From: JAQWRV01 sp045564915
Lineage (GTDB): Bacteria; Pseudomonadota; Alphaproteobacteria; Rhodospirillales; Rhodospirillaceae
Assembly: GCA_045564915.1 (NCBI GenBank)
Contig: JBJLGL010000001.1
Coordinates: 496,001 to 560,000 of the forward strand
Direction of reading: 5' to 3'
Length of the DNA stretch: 64,000 bases
Positions within the stretch are counted from its first letter, which is position 1; each line of letters begins with the position of its first letter. Below are positions 26,276 to 35,997 of the stretch, in pieces. A program made the position numbers and the translations under genes. The notes under the pieces are model-generated. The model worked only from the letters and a program-made list of their open reading frames with translations. It had not been told where the DNA came from and ran no database searches.

Positions 26276-27045
26276 GCACGCACCCCAAGATTTGTATTGA
26301 AAATGTCTGCAAGAGCTTCGGCGCCAAAGACGTATTAACCGGCATTGATCTAGAAGTAGATGCTGGCGAGTCAGTTGTTGTCATAGGAGGTTCAGGAACA
26401 GGAAAATCTGTTCTGCTTAAATGCATCTTAGGAATCCTGACCGCTGATTCTGGCTTAATTAAGATTGATGGAGAAGACGTTACACATCGCTCAGCTAATG
26501 GCCGCGATGAAGTGAATCGGAAATTTGGTATGCTATTTCAGGGAGCTGCTTTGTTCGACAGCTTGTCAGTCTGGGAAAATGTTGCCTTTGGTTTGATCCA
26601 AGGCCGTCAGATGAAACGCAAAGAGGCTAAGGAGAAGGCCATCAATACCCTTGGCAAGGTTGGTTTAGCAGCAGAAGTCGGCAACCTGTCACCGTCCGAA
26701 CTTTCTGGTGGAATGCAAAAGCGGGTGGGGTTAGCAAGAGCTATCGCGGGTTCACCGGAAATAATTTTTTTCGATGAGCCTACGACTGGTCTTGATCCCA
26801 TCATGGCAGACATTATCAATGACCTCATAATAAATTGCGTCAAAGACCAAGGCATTACAGCCCTTTCCATCACCCACGACATGGCCTCAGCCAGAAAGAT
26901 CAGTGATCGCATAGCAATGTTACATCACGGCAAACTGATCTGGGTTGGGCCGGCTACACAAGTAGACTCATCGGGCAATGATTTTGTTGATCAATTCGTC
27001 CATGGCCGAGCCGAGGGGCCGATCAAAATGGAGCTCAGGAGTTAG
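26272..27045 (+). CDS. mlaF: MlaF-family lipid ABC transporter ATPase
   Basis: ATPase partner of the adjacent MlaE permease, 257 residues. Walker A VIGGSGTGKSVLLKC, Q-loop LFQGAALFDSLSVWENVAFGL, signature LSGGMQKRVGLARAI, Walker B IIFFDEPTTGLDP and H-loop SITHDMASA are present. The phrase FQGAALFDSLSV is characteristic of MlaF as opposed to other ABC ATPases. Four-base overlap with mlaE shows coupling; radA follows nine bases later. Confidence 0.94.
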   Translation: MSTHPKICIENVCKSFGAKDVLTGIDLEVDAGESVVVIGGSGTGKSVLLKCILGILTADSGLIKIDGEDVTHRSANGRDEVNRKFGMLFQGAALFDSLSVWENVAFGLIQGRQMKRKEAKEKAINTLGKVGLAAEVGNLSPSELSGGMQKRVGLARAIAGSPEIIFFDEPTTGLDPIMADIINDLIINCVKDQGITALSITHDMASARKISDRIAMLHHGKLIWVGPATQVDSSGNDFVDQFVHGRAEGPIKMELRS

Positions 27046-27054
27046 CCTCGTATC

Positions 27055-28422
27055 ATGGCTAAAGCTAAATCTCAATTCGTGTGTCAGTCCTGCAGTGCAG
27101 TCTACCCGCAATGGACAGGACAATGCGATGCCTGTAATGCATGGAATACATTGGTTGAAGAAGCAGTGCCTATAACGCTCCCTAAAGGGGTAAGCGGCGG
27201 GCGGGGTGGCAAACCTATTTCTTTCGTAAGCCTAAAAGGAGAAACCGCAACTACGCCTAGACTGAATACAGGCATTGCTGAATTAGATCGCGTTTGTGGC
27301 GGCGGGCTCGTAGCAGGATCAGTGATTCTGGTTGGTGGCGATCCAGGAATTGGAAAATCAACACTCTTACTTCAAGCCTGCGGGGCATTGGCAGCAAACG
27401 CTAAATGCCTGTACATTACAGGTGAAGAAGCTATCGATCAGGTTCGCCTGCGCGCGACGCGCCTCGAGCTAGAGACAGCACCAGTGGAGCTGGCTACGGC
27501 AACCAATGTACGTAATATCGTTGCGAGTCTTGATATGGCTCGCGCAGCAGATCTCGTAGTTATAGATTCGATCCAAACCATGTACTCCGATACGAATGAT
27601 TCCTCACCGGGCACTGTCACCCAGGTGAGGACATGTGCCCAAGAGTTAATACGCATAGCCAAGAAGCGTGGCTTTACTCTGTTTCTCGTTGGGCATGTGA
27701 CCAAAGAAGGTGCACTAGCAGGGCCGCGCGTACTCGAGCATATGGTTGATACGGTGCTCTATTTTGAAGGTGAGCGGGGGCACCATTTTCGCATTCTGCG
27801 CGCTGTAAAGAACCGATTTGGGCCTACTGACGAGATCGGGGTTTTTGAAATGGTGAATGCTGGATTGACAGAAGTTTCTAACCCCTCGGCTCTCTTCTTG
27901 GCAGAGCGACGCGGTAATATCTCCGGAAGCTGCGTGTTTGCAGGCCTAGAAGGTAGTCGCCCAATGCTGGTTGAAATCCAGTCTTTGGCCGCTCCATCAA
28001 GCCTCGGCACGCCTCGACGAACCGTTGTTGGCTGGGACACGGGCCGGTTAGCTATGATTGCTGCCGTTCTAGAATCTCGCTGCGGGCTTGCGCTAAGCGG
28101 ACATGACATTTATTTGAATGTGGCTGGCGGATTACGAATCTCTGAACCGGCTGCTGATGCCGCAGTAGCAGCAGCGCTAGTCTCGTCTTTTCAGGACAAA
28201 CCAGTGCCTTCTGGGACTGTTGTATTCGGCGAGATTGGTTTGTCAGGGGAAGTCCGGGCAGTGGCACAAATGGATCAGCGACTCCGCGAAGCAGAAAAAC
28301 TAGGGTTCTCGGAGGCGTGGATGCCAAAAATAAAGGCGCCAAAAAAGGGGACAATTACGACTAAAGGGATTGCCTTAGACCCCCTCGGTCATATTCAAGA
28401 TCTCGTAGGGAAATTTTTATGA
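27055..28422 (+). CDS. radA: DNA repair protein RadA
   Basis: RecA-related branch-migration helicase in recombinational repair, 455 residues. An N-terminal C4 zinc finger (CQSCSAVYPQWTGQCDAC) is followed by Walker A VGGDPGIGKSTLLLQ, the RadA-specific KNRFG motif (VKNRFGPTDEIGVFEM) and a C-terminal Lon-protease-like domain (VGWDTGRLAM...DIYLNVAGGLRISEPAADAAV). Length and motif order are standard. Confidence 0.97.
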   Translation: MAKAKSQFVCQSCSAVYPQWTGQCDACNAWNTLVEEAVPITLPKGVSGGRGGKPISFVSLKGETATTPRLNTGIAELDRVCGGGLVAGSVILVGGDPGIGKSTLLLQACGALAANAKCLYITGEEAIDQVRLRATRLELETAPVELATATNVRNIVASLDMARAADLVVIDSIQTMYSDTNDSSPGTVTQVRTCAQELIRIAKKRGFTLFLVGHVTKEGALAGPRVLEHMVDTVLYFEGERGHHFRILRAVKNRFGPTDEIGVFEMVNAGLTEVSNPSALFLAERRGNISGSCVFAGLEGSRPMLVEIQSLAAPSSLGTPRRTVVGWDTGRLAMIAAVLESRCGLALSGHDIYLNVAGGLRISEPAADAAVAAALVSSFQDKPVPSGTVVFGEIGLSGEVRAVAQMDQRLREAEKLGFSEAWMPKIKAPKKGTITTKGIALDPLGHIQDLVGKFL

Positions 28423-28463
28423 GAACGAAGCTCGCCCTCTACAATAATAGATTGCCTGCCTGA

Positions 28464-29153
28464 ATGGATTCATTTCATATCAATGGATTAGATTTGGCTG
28501 TGGGTATTATCTTGTTGCTATCGGCCATATTTGCATTTTTGCGTGGTTTCGTTCATGAAGTGCTATCTGTCACTGCCTGGATCGGCGCTATTTTTGCCGT
28601 AATATATAGCGTACCTGAACTGGGACCTTTTGCGCGCGCGCAGATCTCCAATGAAATTGTCGCCGACAGTGTTGTGGGTGTTGTTATCTTTCTGACAGTC
28701 TTGGTTATACTGTCAATTGTTACGAAGATCATCTCAAAATCGATCCAAGCAAGCGCCCTGAACAACCTAGACCGGTCTCTGGGATTCGTTTATGGGCTAG
28801 CCCGTGGCGCCGTCATCTTTGCTGCCGTGCTCATTATCGTCGATTGGGTTGTAGCCGAAGGTACGCGGCCAAATTGGCTGCGATCTGCCAAAACTCTGCC
28901 TGCAATTGAAATGACTGCAGATCTTATACGCGACATACTTCCTGAAACCTTTATGGCAGCCAAAGATGCTGCTAAAGAAGCGTCAGAAACAGCTAGGGAA
29001 GCCATGGAACTCAGAGAAACCTTTGAAAAGCTTGCTCAACCACCACCAGGCGTTGATTCTGACGCTGTAGAATCCCCGGAAGGGGCTTATGAAGATGACA
29101 TCCGGCGTAACATGGATCGCCTCTTTCAAACCAACCAAGACGACGGCAACTAG
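28464..29153 (+). CDS. CvpA family membrane protein
   Basis: Membrane protein of 229 residues with four hydrophobic segments in the first 150 residues, matching the CvpA/colicin V production family (LAVGIILLLSAIFAFLRGFVHEVLSVTAWIGA; NLDRSLGFVYGLARG). The C-terminal 80 residues are soluble and helical (AAKDAAKEASETAREAMELRET). CvpA proteins are usually encoded upstream of purF, exactly as here (three-base gap). The biochemical role is not established; an envelope function has been suggested for the family. Confidence 0.88.
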   Translation: MDSFHINGLDLAVGIILLLSAIFAFLRGFVHEVLSVTAWIGAIFAVIYSVPELGPFARAQISNEIVADSVVGVVIFLTVLVILSIVTKIISKSIQASALNNLDRSLGFVYGLARGAVIFAAVLIIVDWVVAEGTRPNWLRSAKTLPAIEMTADLIRDILPETFMAAKDAAKEASETAREAMELRETFEKLAQPPPGVDSDAVESPEGAYEDDIRRNMDRLFQTNQDDGN

Positions 29154-29156
29154 ATC

Positions 29157-30659
29157 GTGAAAGAGTCATCCATAAACATGCTTACCACTGATCCATTTCA
29201 AGCCTTCAATGAAGGAGTGGATGACGGTGACAAACTGCACGAAGAGTGCGGTGTATTTGGGATTTATGGAGATAAAGATGCTGCATCTCATACCGTACTG
29301 GGGCTTCACGCCCTCCAACATCGTGGCCAGGAAGCTGCTGGTGTAGTAACTTTCGACCAGTGCCATTTCCATAGTCACCGTGGTCTTGGGCACGTTGCTG
29401 AAAATTTCAAGGCAGAATCAGTGATAGCCCGTTTGGAAGGGAGCATGGCTCTAGGTCATGTTCGCTATTCAACATCGGGTGACACCATCATTCGTAATGT
29501 ACAACCACTGTTTGCCGACTTTGAATCTGGCGGTTTTGCGCTTGGGCACAACGGCAACCTGACTAATGCGGTGTCAATTCGCCAAGACCTTGTTCGACGC
29601 GGCTGTATTTTCCAATCTACCTCCGATACCGAAGTGGTGGTTCACCTCATCGCTATTAGCCAACAGGCTACAGTTGAAGACCGTATGATTGACGCTCTGC
29701 GACAGATTGAGGGTGCCTATTCCATGGTGTCTATGACAAATACGGCTCTTATTGGAGTACGCGACCCTCTTGGGGTGCGTCCGCTCGTCCTGGGCCGTCT
29801 CGATAATGCATACATCTTATGTTCGGAAAGCTGCGCCCTCGACATAATAGGAGCAGAGTTTATGCGCGACGTCGAACCGGGTGAGATGGTCATCATCGAC
29901 CAAGAGGGCGTACGCTCTCTTAGACCTTTCCCGCTATCCGATCCCAGATTCTGTATTTTCGAATTTATTTACTTTGCCCGGCCTGACAGCGTCTGCGAAG
30001 GGTCTAGCGTTTATGAGATCCGTAAGCGCATCGGGGAAGAACTCGCCCGGGAAAGTCACGTACCCTGCGATGTAATCGTACCAGTCCCTGATTCTGGCGT
30101 TCCGGCAGCCCTTGGATATGCTGCCGCCGTCGACGTGCCCTTCGAATACGGTATTATTAGAAATCACTACGTGGGTCGTACCTTTATTCAGCCCACCGAC
30201 AAAACCCGTCACCTTGGTGTAAAACGCAAGCACAACATCAATCGGGCGCAAATCTATGGTAAACGCGTTGTCCTGGTGGATGACTCTATTGTGCGAGGCA
30301 CCACATCCATCAAGATAGTAGACATGGTGCGCCAAGCAGGCGCAAGTGAGGTGCATATGCGTATCTCATCCCCACCAACAGCACACCCCTGTTATTTTGG
30401 GATTGATACACCTGAGAGAGAGCAATTATTAGCTGCTCAGCATGATATTGATGGAATGGCAAAACGGCTTGGTGTCGATAGCCTAGCCTTTATTTCTCTT
30501 GATGGTCTTTACCAAGCTGTGGGCAACTTTAAACGCGACCCCGATAATCCTCAGTATTGCGATGCATGCTTTACTGGTGAATACCCTTCAGCACTGACAG
30601 ACCTCAACGCCAAAGAACTACCTCAACAGCTTTCCTTGCTGACGGAAGGCCAAGCGTAG
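29157..30659 (+). CDS. purF: Amidophosphoribosyltransferase
   Basis: Catalyses the first committed step of purine synthesis, PRPP plus glutamine to phosphoribosylamine. The 500-residue protein begins with a 30-residue propeptide (from a GTG start) before Cys31 in HEECGVFGIYG, the N-terminal nucleophile exposed by processing. The glutaminase domain has HALQHRGQEAAG and GHVRYSTSG; the C-terminal PRPP-binding motif is VVLVDDSIVRGTTS. An ATG at 29178 would shorten the propeptide. It is downstream of cvpA; an SDR follows after 20 bases. Confidence 0.97.
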   Translation: MKESSINMLTTDPFQAFNEGVDDGDKLHEECGVFGIYGDKDAASHTVLGLHALQHRGQEAAGVVTFDQCHFHSHRGLGHVAENFKAESVIARLEGSMALGHVRYSTSGDTIIRNVQPLFADFESGGFALGHNGNLTNAVSIRQDLVRRGCIFQSTSDTEVVVHLIAISQQATVEDRMIDALRQIEGAYSMVSMTNTALIGVRDPLGVRPLVLGRLDNAYILCSESCALDIIGAEFMRDVEPGEMVIIDQEGVRSLRPFPLSDPRFCIFEFIYFARPDSVCEGSSVYEIRKRIGEELARESHVPCDVIVPVPDSGVPAALGYAAAVDVPFEYGIIRNHYVGRTFIQPTDKTRHLGVKRKHNINRAQIYGKRVVLVDDSIVRGTTSIKIVDMVRQAGASEVHMRISSPPTAHPCYFGIDTPEREQLLAAQHDIDGMAKRLGVDSLAFISLDGLYQAVGNFKRDPDNPQYCDACFTGEYPSALTDLNAKELPQQLSLLTEGQA

Positions 30660-30679
30660 GTCCGAAGAACTCAATTCTC

Positions 30680-31414
30680 ATGCCTTCAGAATCTCAGCAT
30701 CGCGGGAAGACCGGTCGCCTATCGGACCGTGTTGCTCTTATTACAGGTGCCTCCCGTGGGATAGGCCGGGCTGTTGCTAAACGTTTTGCAGAAGAAGGTG
30801 CTATTATAGTTGCATTGGCCCGGACGCGTGATGCGCTTGAATCCCTTGATGATGAAATTTACTCACTTACGGGTAAGAATGCTGTCTTGGTTGATAGTGA
30901 CCTCACTCAATACGATGTCATAGACCAAGTCGGTGAAGCACTTTTCCATCGATTTAAGCGTTTAGATATCATTGTCGGTGTAGCCGGCACATTGGGCCAA
31001 CTTTCTCCAATCAGCCATATCCCGCTAAATATTTGGGAGCAGACATTTGCCCTGCACGTCACAGCGAATTGGCGACTGCTGCGAAGCGTTGATGCATTAC
31101 TGCGCCAATCAGATGCTGGCCGGTCGCTGTTTGTCACTTGCGATCAGGGGACAAAAGCGTCCCCGTTTTGGGGACCTTACGGGGCATCAAAAGCAGCTTT
31201 GGATCAAATGGTTCTTACCTATGCTCAAGAGATGGTAGAAACTAATGTCAAAGCTAATCTGATCGATCCGGGCCCCGTTCGCACAGCACTACGGCTCAAA
31301 GCCTTTCCTGGTGAAGACAAAGCCAAGCTCCCAATGCCTGAGGACATTACCGAAAAGTTCGTAGAAATGGCCTCTGCTTCTTACGAGCAAACGGGGCAAC
31401 GCGTTACTCTCTGA
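30680..31414 (+). CDS. SDR family oxidoreductase (YciK-like)
   Basis: Classical short-chain dehydrogenase of 244 residues. Cofactor motif ALITGASRGIGRAVAKRF, active-site Y-x3-K in WGPYGASKAALDQMVL, and the PG motif LIDPGPVRTALRLKAFPGEDKAKLP. The NNAG motif is replaced by VGVAGTLG, as in the YciK-like group. The substrate is unknown. It lies directly after purF on the same strand, a pairing also seen in other alphaproteobacteria, but a purine role cannot be inferred. Confidence 0.85.
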   Translation: MPSESQHRGKTGRLSDRVALITGASRGIGRAVAKRFAEEGAIIVALARTRDALESLDDEIYSLTGKNAVLVDSDLTQYDVIDQVGEALFHRFKRLDIIVGVAGTLGQLSPISHIPLNIWEQTFALHVTANWRLLRSVDALLRQSDAGRSLFVTCDQGTKASPFWGPYGASKAALDQMVLTYAQEMVETNVKANLIDPGPVRTALRLKAFPGEDKAKLPMPEDITEKFVEMASASYEQTGQRVTL

Positions 31415-31437
31415 CTCTGCCAAAGGGTAAGATTAAA

Positions 31438-33159
31438 ATGTATAGTTTCAATATAGAAAAAATAGCTCGCCTCCCCTTACTGGTGTTTATTTTGGGTACA
31501 GTTTGCTTTGCAGCACAAGCTGACGACCCAACTGACACTATTTTCTTTAATGGAATAATTATTACCCTTATCGGATCAGAGGAGTCTGTTGCGGCAGAGG
31601 CTATAGCAATTTCGGGTGACCGGATCGTGGCGGTTGGCAAGAATGAGGACATTCGCGCACTGGAGAGCCCTGGTACAAAGCTCATTGACTTAGCTGGAAA
31701 AGCAATGCTGCCCGGCTTCATTGATGCTCATGGCCATTTTCCGGCCTCCGGGCTTATCAAGAATCATTTCGTTGACCTAAGCAGCCCGCCAATTGGTACG
31801 ATCAAAACTATCGAAGACATGGTCATCAGGCTGAGACAAGAAGCGGCCAATAAAAACTCTGGAGAGTGGGTTCAGGGCTGGGGCTATGACGATACGCTAG
31901 TAGAAGAAATGCGCCACCCCACCCGCTGGGACTTGGACCGCGCTTCGACCTCACACCCCATTTATATAGGTCATATTTCAGGTCATCTCGCCGTAGGTAA
32001 CAGTTTAGCCCTAGAACTTGCTGGTATAACAAAAAACTCACCCCAGCCCTTTGGCGGTAAGATTTTAAAAGACGATATGACTGATGTACCCACAGGTGTG
32101 TTAGAGGAGCCGCCAGCTATGGGTAGAATCAGCAAACTACTACCTAAATTTTCAGAAGAGGATATGCTCTCGGCTCTGAAAACAGCTGCTAAAGCCTATG
32201 CTGCTGTAGGCGTGACCACTGCCCAACAGGGCGCCGCTACCATGACTGATGCAAACCTATTTGTCCGCGCTTATAAGAAGGGCGAGCTACCTATACGAGT
32301 TCATGTGTGGCCTGTGATTCAGGAAGTAGCCGCGATGATCGATAGTGGTGAGGTCCTAGTGCAGCCAAAAGCCGATGGAATGGTATCAATGCAGGCAGTG
32401 AAAGGTTTTGCAGATGGTTCTATTCAGGGATACACCGGATATCTTTCAGAGCCCTACCACAGCCATAGCCACAATGATCCACGGTACCGAGGCTATCCGC
32501 GCATGGACCGCGACGCATTAGTAGCGCAGATTATCAAAGTCCATAGTTCTGGCTACCAAATTGCTGTTCACGGTAACGGTGATGCCGCTATTGACGATGT
32601 ACTCTATGCATTCGAGCAAGCACTTGCAGTATCCCCACGTAAAAATACCCGTCACATCATTATTCATTCTCAGATGGCCCGTGAAGATCAGCTCGAACGC
32701 ATGAAAGCAATGGGCATTATTCCATCTTTCTTCAACCTGCACACCTATTACTGGGGCGACCGCCACTGGGACATCTTTATGGGGCCAGAGAGGGCAGCCC
32801 GCATGAGCCCGACAGCCTCCGCAGTTAATAAGGGCTTAGTTTTTACCCTACACGCAGATACTCCTGTGGTGCCAATGGAACCCATGCGCATAGTTTGGGC
32901 AGCTGTAAATCGTTTATCCTATGCGGGGCGGATCATAGGTAAGGAACAGCGCATTTCAGTTTTCGAAGCACTCAAAGGAATTACCACCTATGCGGCCTAT
33001 CAGGCCTTTGAGGAAACTGAAAAGGGCACCATTGAAGCAGGCAAGCTAGCTGATCTAGTAGTTTTAGACCGCAACCCATTAACGGTAAACCCGCTCGATT
33101 TAGATAATATAGCTGTCACATTAACCATGGTCGGCGGCAAAACCGTATTTGTGCGTTAG
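31438..33159 (+). CDS. Exported amidohydrolase (YtcJ-like, amidohydrolase family 3)
   Basis: Metal-dependent hydrolase of 573 residues with an N-terminal signal peptide (ARLPLLVFILGTVCFAAQA). Metal-binding motif LPGFIDAHGHFP, then the family regions WVQGWGYDDTLV, KGFADGSIQGYTG, the second-shell HGNGDAAIDDVL, and C-terminal KLADLVVLDRNPL. YtcJ-like enzymes act on varied amide or ester substrates; the true one cannot be read from sequence. Its 3' end overlaps the der stop by four bases, tail to tail. It sits between housekeeping genes and may be a local insertion. Confidence 0.87.
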   Translation: MYSFNIEKIARLPLLVFILGTVCFAAQADDPTDTIFFNGIIITLIGSEESVAAEAIAISGDRIVAVGKNEDIRALESPGTKLIDLAGKAMLPGFIDAHGHFPASGLIKNHFVDLSSPPIGTIKTIEDMVIRLRQEAANKNSGEWVQGWGYDDTLVEEMRHPTRWDLDRASTSHPIYIGHISGHLAVGNSLALELAGITKNSPQPFGGKILKDDMTDVPTGVLEEPPAMGRISKLLPKFSEEDMLSALKTAAKAYAAVGVTTAQQGAATMTDANLFVRAYKKGELPIRVHVWPVIQEVAAMIDSGEVLVQPKADGMVSMQAVKGFADGSIQGYTGYLSEPYHSHSHNDPRYRGYPRMDRDALVAQIIKVHSSGYQIAVHGNGDAAIDDVLYAFEQALAVSPRKNTRHIIIHSQMAREDQLERMKAMGIIPSFFNLHTYYWGDRHWDIFMGPERAARMSPTASAVNKGLVFTLHADTPVVPMEPMRIVWAAVNRLSYAGRIIGKEQRISVFEALKGITTYAAYQAFEETEKGTIEAGKLADLVVLDRNPLTVNPLDLDNIAVTLTMVGGKTVFVR

Positions 33160-34595
33160 ATCTTGTCATACGGATTATCGGGCTTGCGCACGAACAGGCG
33201 CAAAGGCACACCTTCGAAACCAAACGTATCGCGCAGACTATTGAGCAGATAGCGGTGATAGCTTTCTGGCAGATCCGCCGGACGACTAGTGAAGGCAACG
33301 AACGTTGGCGGCCTCGCTTTCGCTTGGGTAAGGTAGCGGATCTTGATGCGTCTCTTCTGCTTTGAAAGTGGCGGTGGATGGCGCCGCGTTACATCGTCAA
33401 GCCACCGATTGAGTGCCGCAGTCGGAACACGGCGGTTCCAAGCCTCTCTAACCCTGAAGGCTACAGCCATTAGGTCATCCACACGTCGGCCAGTCTTAGC
33501 AGAAATGGTTATAGTCTGGATGCCGCGTACTTGGGCTAGCGATCCGTCTAATGCATAACGTAATCGCTCCAAAGTCTCATTACGATTGAGTGCTATATCC
33601 CACTTGTTTACTGCAATGATCAAAGCACGACCTTCCTCAATTACGCGGCTCGCAATGGTCAAGTCTTGTTTATCTAGAATAGCTTCCGGTTCCAGAACCA
33701 GCACAACAACCTCTGCTAGGTCAATGGCACGAAGCGTATCAAGCGCCGCAAGCTTTTCAACCACATCGCTTACCTTTGATTTACGTCGCAGTCCTGCCGT
33801 GTCAACCAAGCGCACTGGCCGGCCCTTGAATTCCCAGTCAACAGGAATCGCATCGCGAGTAACGCCTGGCGCTGGTCCAACAAGTAACCGTTCCTCTCCA
33901 AGCAACCGGTTAACCAGTGTCGATTTACCTGTGTTCGGGCGCCCGACTATAGCTAGGTGCAGAGGCCGGGCTAATAAGTCTTCTTGTTGTTGAATGGCAG
34001 AATCTATCTCTGCATCTGGAACAAAACCTTCATCTGTACTCATTTCTTCAATAACAGATATCTCTCGTTTGCCACTCCGCAAATTGTTTTTCTCGAATGG
34101 CAATAACGCTTCATATAGCTCTCCAAGCCCTTGGCCATGCTCAGCAGATAAGGCGATTGCCCCGCCTAGGCCTAGGGAATATGACTCAAGCAACCCAGCC
34201 TCGCCAGCACGCCCTTCGCATTTATTCGCTACCAAAATAATTGGTGTCTCACTGCGCCGCAGAAGGTCAGCAAAGTACTTGTCAAGCGATGTCACCCCAA
34301 CACGTGAATCAATCAAAAATAATGTTACGTCAGCAGCTGCGACTGCCTCTTCAGATTGCTGGCGCATACGAACTTCTAGAGTGCTGGTCGGTCTGTCCTC
34401 TAGTCCTGCAGTATCAATTACATTAAATGCTAAGTCTGCTATGGAACCAGTGCCTTCGCGCCGGTCGCGGGTCATGCCGGGCCGGTCGTGTACTAAGGCA
34501 GCACGCCGACCTACTAACCGGTTGAACAAAGTTGACTTACCAACGTTTGGTCGACCGACGATCGCAATAGTAAAGGTGGGGAGTGAAGAAGACAT
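33156..34595 (-). CDS. der: Ribosome-biogenesis GTPase Der (EngA)
   Basis: Tandem two-G-domain GTPase needed for 50S subunit assembly, 479 residues. G-domain 1 has GRPNVGKSTLFNRLVG and DTAGLED with NKCE; G-domain 2 has GRPNTGKSTLVNRLLG, DTAGLRRKSK and NKWD. A C-terminal KH-like domain follows (residues about 370-450; KIRYLTQAKARPPTFVAF). It lies downstream of bamB and a YfgM-like gene on the same strand, as in the yfgM-bamB-der order of gammaproteobacteria. Confidence 0.97.
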   Translation of the reverse strand: MSSSLPTFTIAIVGRPNVGKSTLFNRLVGRRAALVHDRPGMTRDRREGTGSIADLAFNVIDTAGLEDRPTSTLEVRMRQQSEEAVAAADVTLFLIDSRVGVTSLDKYFADLLRRSETPIILVANKCEGRAGEAGLLESYSLGLGGAIALSAEHGQGLGELYEALLPFEKNNLRSGKREISVIEEMSTDEGFVPDAEIDSAIQQQEDLLARPLHLAIVGRPNTGKSTLVNRLLGEERLLVGPAPGVTRDAIPVDWEFKGRPVRLVDTAGLRRKSKVSDVVEKLAALDTLRAIDLAEVVVLVLEPEAILDKQDLTIASRVIEEGRALIIAVNKWDIALNRNETLERLRYALDGSLAQVRGIQTITISAKTGRRVDDLMAVAFRVREAWNRRVPTAALNRWLDDVTRRHPPPLSKQKRRIKIRYLTQAKARPPTFVAFTSRPADLPESYHRYLLNSLRDTFGFEGVPLRLFVRKPDNPYDKI

Positions 34596-34629
34596 GTGCT
34601 AAGAGCCCGGAAAATCCGTCAGCATCCAA

Positions 34630-35997
34630 TCATCGATAGGCTAGAAGATCGCCAGATTCGTCGTAGATATACATAGTTTTATTGGCAAAAACTGGTGCAA
34701 TAGTTGTTGATGATCTAAGCTTAAGAGTACCTAGAACGCCTCCGTTGTATGGAGATAAAGACAACGCCTCTTCGTTAGAACCCACAACAATTACGCGATC
34801 ACTAGCGATAGACGGACCCGTCCAGATGAGTCGGTCTTCTTGATCATCGGGATCTTCCCACCGCCGCAATTGTGTCACCCATAGAATTTGCCCGGTACGA
34901 ACGTCCACACATACCACTTCTGAATCAATGGTCGTCGCGTACAAAAAATCACCCGCGATCCAGGGCTGATAGACACCGGGCACCGGCACATCCCAAACTC
35001 GCTGACCTGTGCGCAAGTCAATTGATACCAGAATCCCCGAATGCCCAACAGCATAGACCCTACCCCGATCAATAACAGGTCGGCCACTAATATCAGTCAA
35101 GCTTGCTGCTGCTTCCGTTCGGCGCACAGCGATAACAGAGTCACTCCACAACACAGCCCCATTATCAACACGCAAAGCCGCTATCTCTCCATTAGTAAAC
35201 GGCGCTATCACAACTCCTCCGTCTACGGCAGGACTACCGCCCCCAAGTAAAATAGTCTGTGAGCTTACGCCAGAATAACTCCACAATCGCTGCCCATTTT
35301 TTGCCGCCAGGGAAATAACCTGATTATCAACAGTAGTGACAAAAACCCTGCCACCACTGACGGTTGGCGCGGATCGAATGGGCGTGCTTACTTTAGTCCG
35401 CCAGACATCACGACCAGTGCGCGCATTGATAGCAAAAACTTCGGCAAAGCCAGTGGTAGCAAAAATAAGGCCTTCTTCATATGCAAGGCCACCACCAAGA
35501 AAATTCCCGTCTTTTTCATTCTTTGGGACAAGAACCCGGCGCCAAATACGATCGCCCATACGCGCGTTAAATGCCATGGCATTAGCTTTAGCATCCAACA
35601 CAAACACATGGCCATCTGCCACCACGGGCTCACCCAAAGTTCTGTTGCGCTTACCTGAACCTGTGCCTGCATCCGAACGCCAAGCCAGGCTTGGAGTCGG
35701 CCCAATGACCATGTGATGCATAGCATGATGAGATAAGCCACCAGCTTGAGTCCATACGGCAGTGTCTTCGGGAGCAGGAAGTACAATCTGAGTATCAACA
35801 GCATTTAGATCGGGACGCAATGTGCGTTCAAGTGCGAGAACAGAGACTCTCGTACCTGGCAATACTTCGTCATCATCACCACCAAAGGGATTTAGATCAC
35901 AACCCGATAGCAAAACCGTGAGGGATAGACCTAACACACCAATGCTAGTGATGCTGGATGATAAATTCACTGTTAAGATTCTCCGCTTAGCAGCCAT
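34630..35997 (-). CDS. bamB: Outer-membrane assembly lipoprotein BamB (PQQ-like beta-propeller)
   Basis: Lipoprotein of 455 residues. The signal peptide ends in LLSGC (lipobox, Cys near residue 33). The mature part shows repeated WRxxL/VW blades with DAKANAMAFNARMGDRIWRR, INARTGRDVWRT, LAAKNGQRLWSY, LRVDNGAVLWSD, IDLRTGQRVWDV and VDVRTGQILWVT, a seven- or eight-bladed PQQ-type propeller. In the Bam complex BamB binds BamA and aids beta-barrel insertion. It overlaps the YfgM-like gene by one base and precedes der. Confidence 0.9.
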   Translation of the reverse strand: MAAKRRILTVNLSSSITSIGVLGLSLTVLLSGCDLNPFGGDDDEVLPGTRVSVLALERTLRPDLNAVDTQIVLPAPEDTAVWTQAGGLSHHAMHHMVIGPTPSLAWRSDAGTGSGKRNRTLGEPVVADGHVFVLDAKANAMAFNARMGDRIWRRVLVPKNEKDGNFLGGGLAYEEGLIFATTGFAEVFAINARTGRDVWRTKVSTPIRSAPTVSGGRVFVTTVDNQVISLAAKNGQRLWSYSGVSSQTILLGGGSPAVDGGVVIAPFTNGEIAALRVDNGAVLWSDSVIAVRRTEAAASLTDISGRPVIDRGRVYAVGHSGILVSIDLRTGQRVWDVPVPGVYQPWIAGDFLYATTIDSEVVCVDVRTGQILWVTQLRRWEDPDDQEDRLIWTGPSIASDRVIVVGSNEEALSLSPYNGGVLGTLKLRSSTTIAPVFANKTMYIYDESGDLLAYR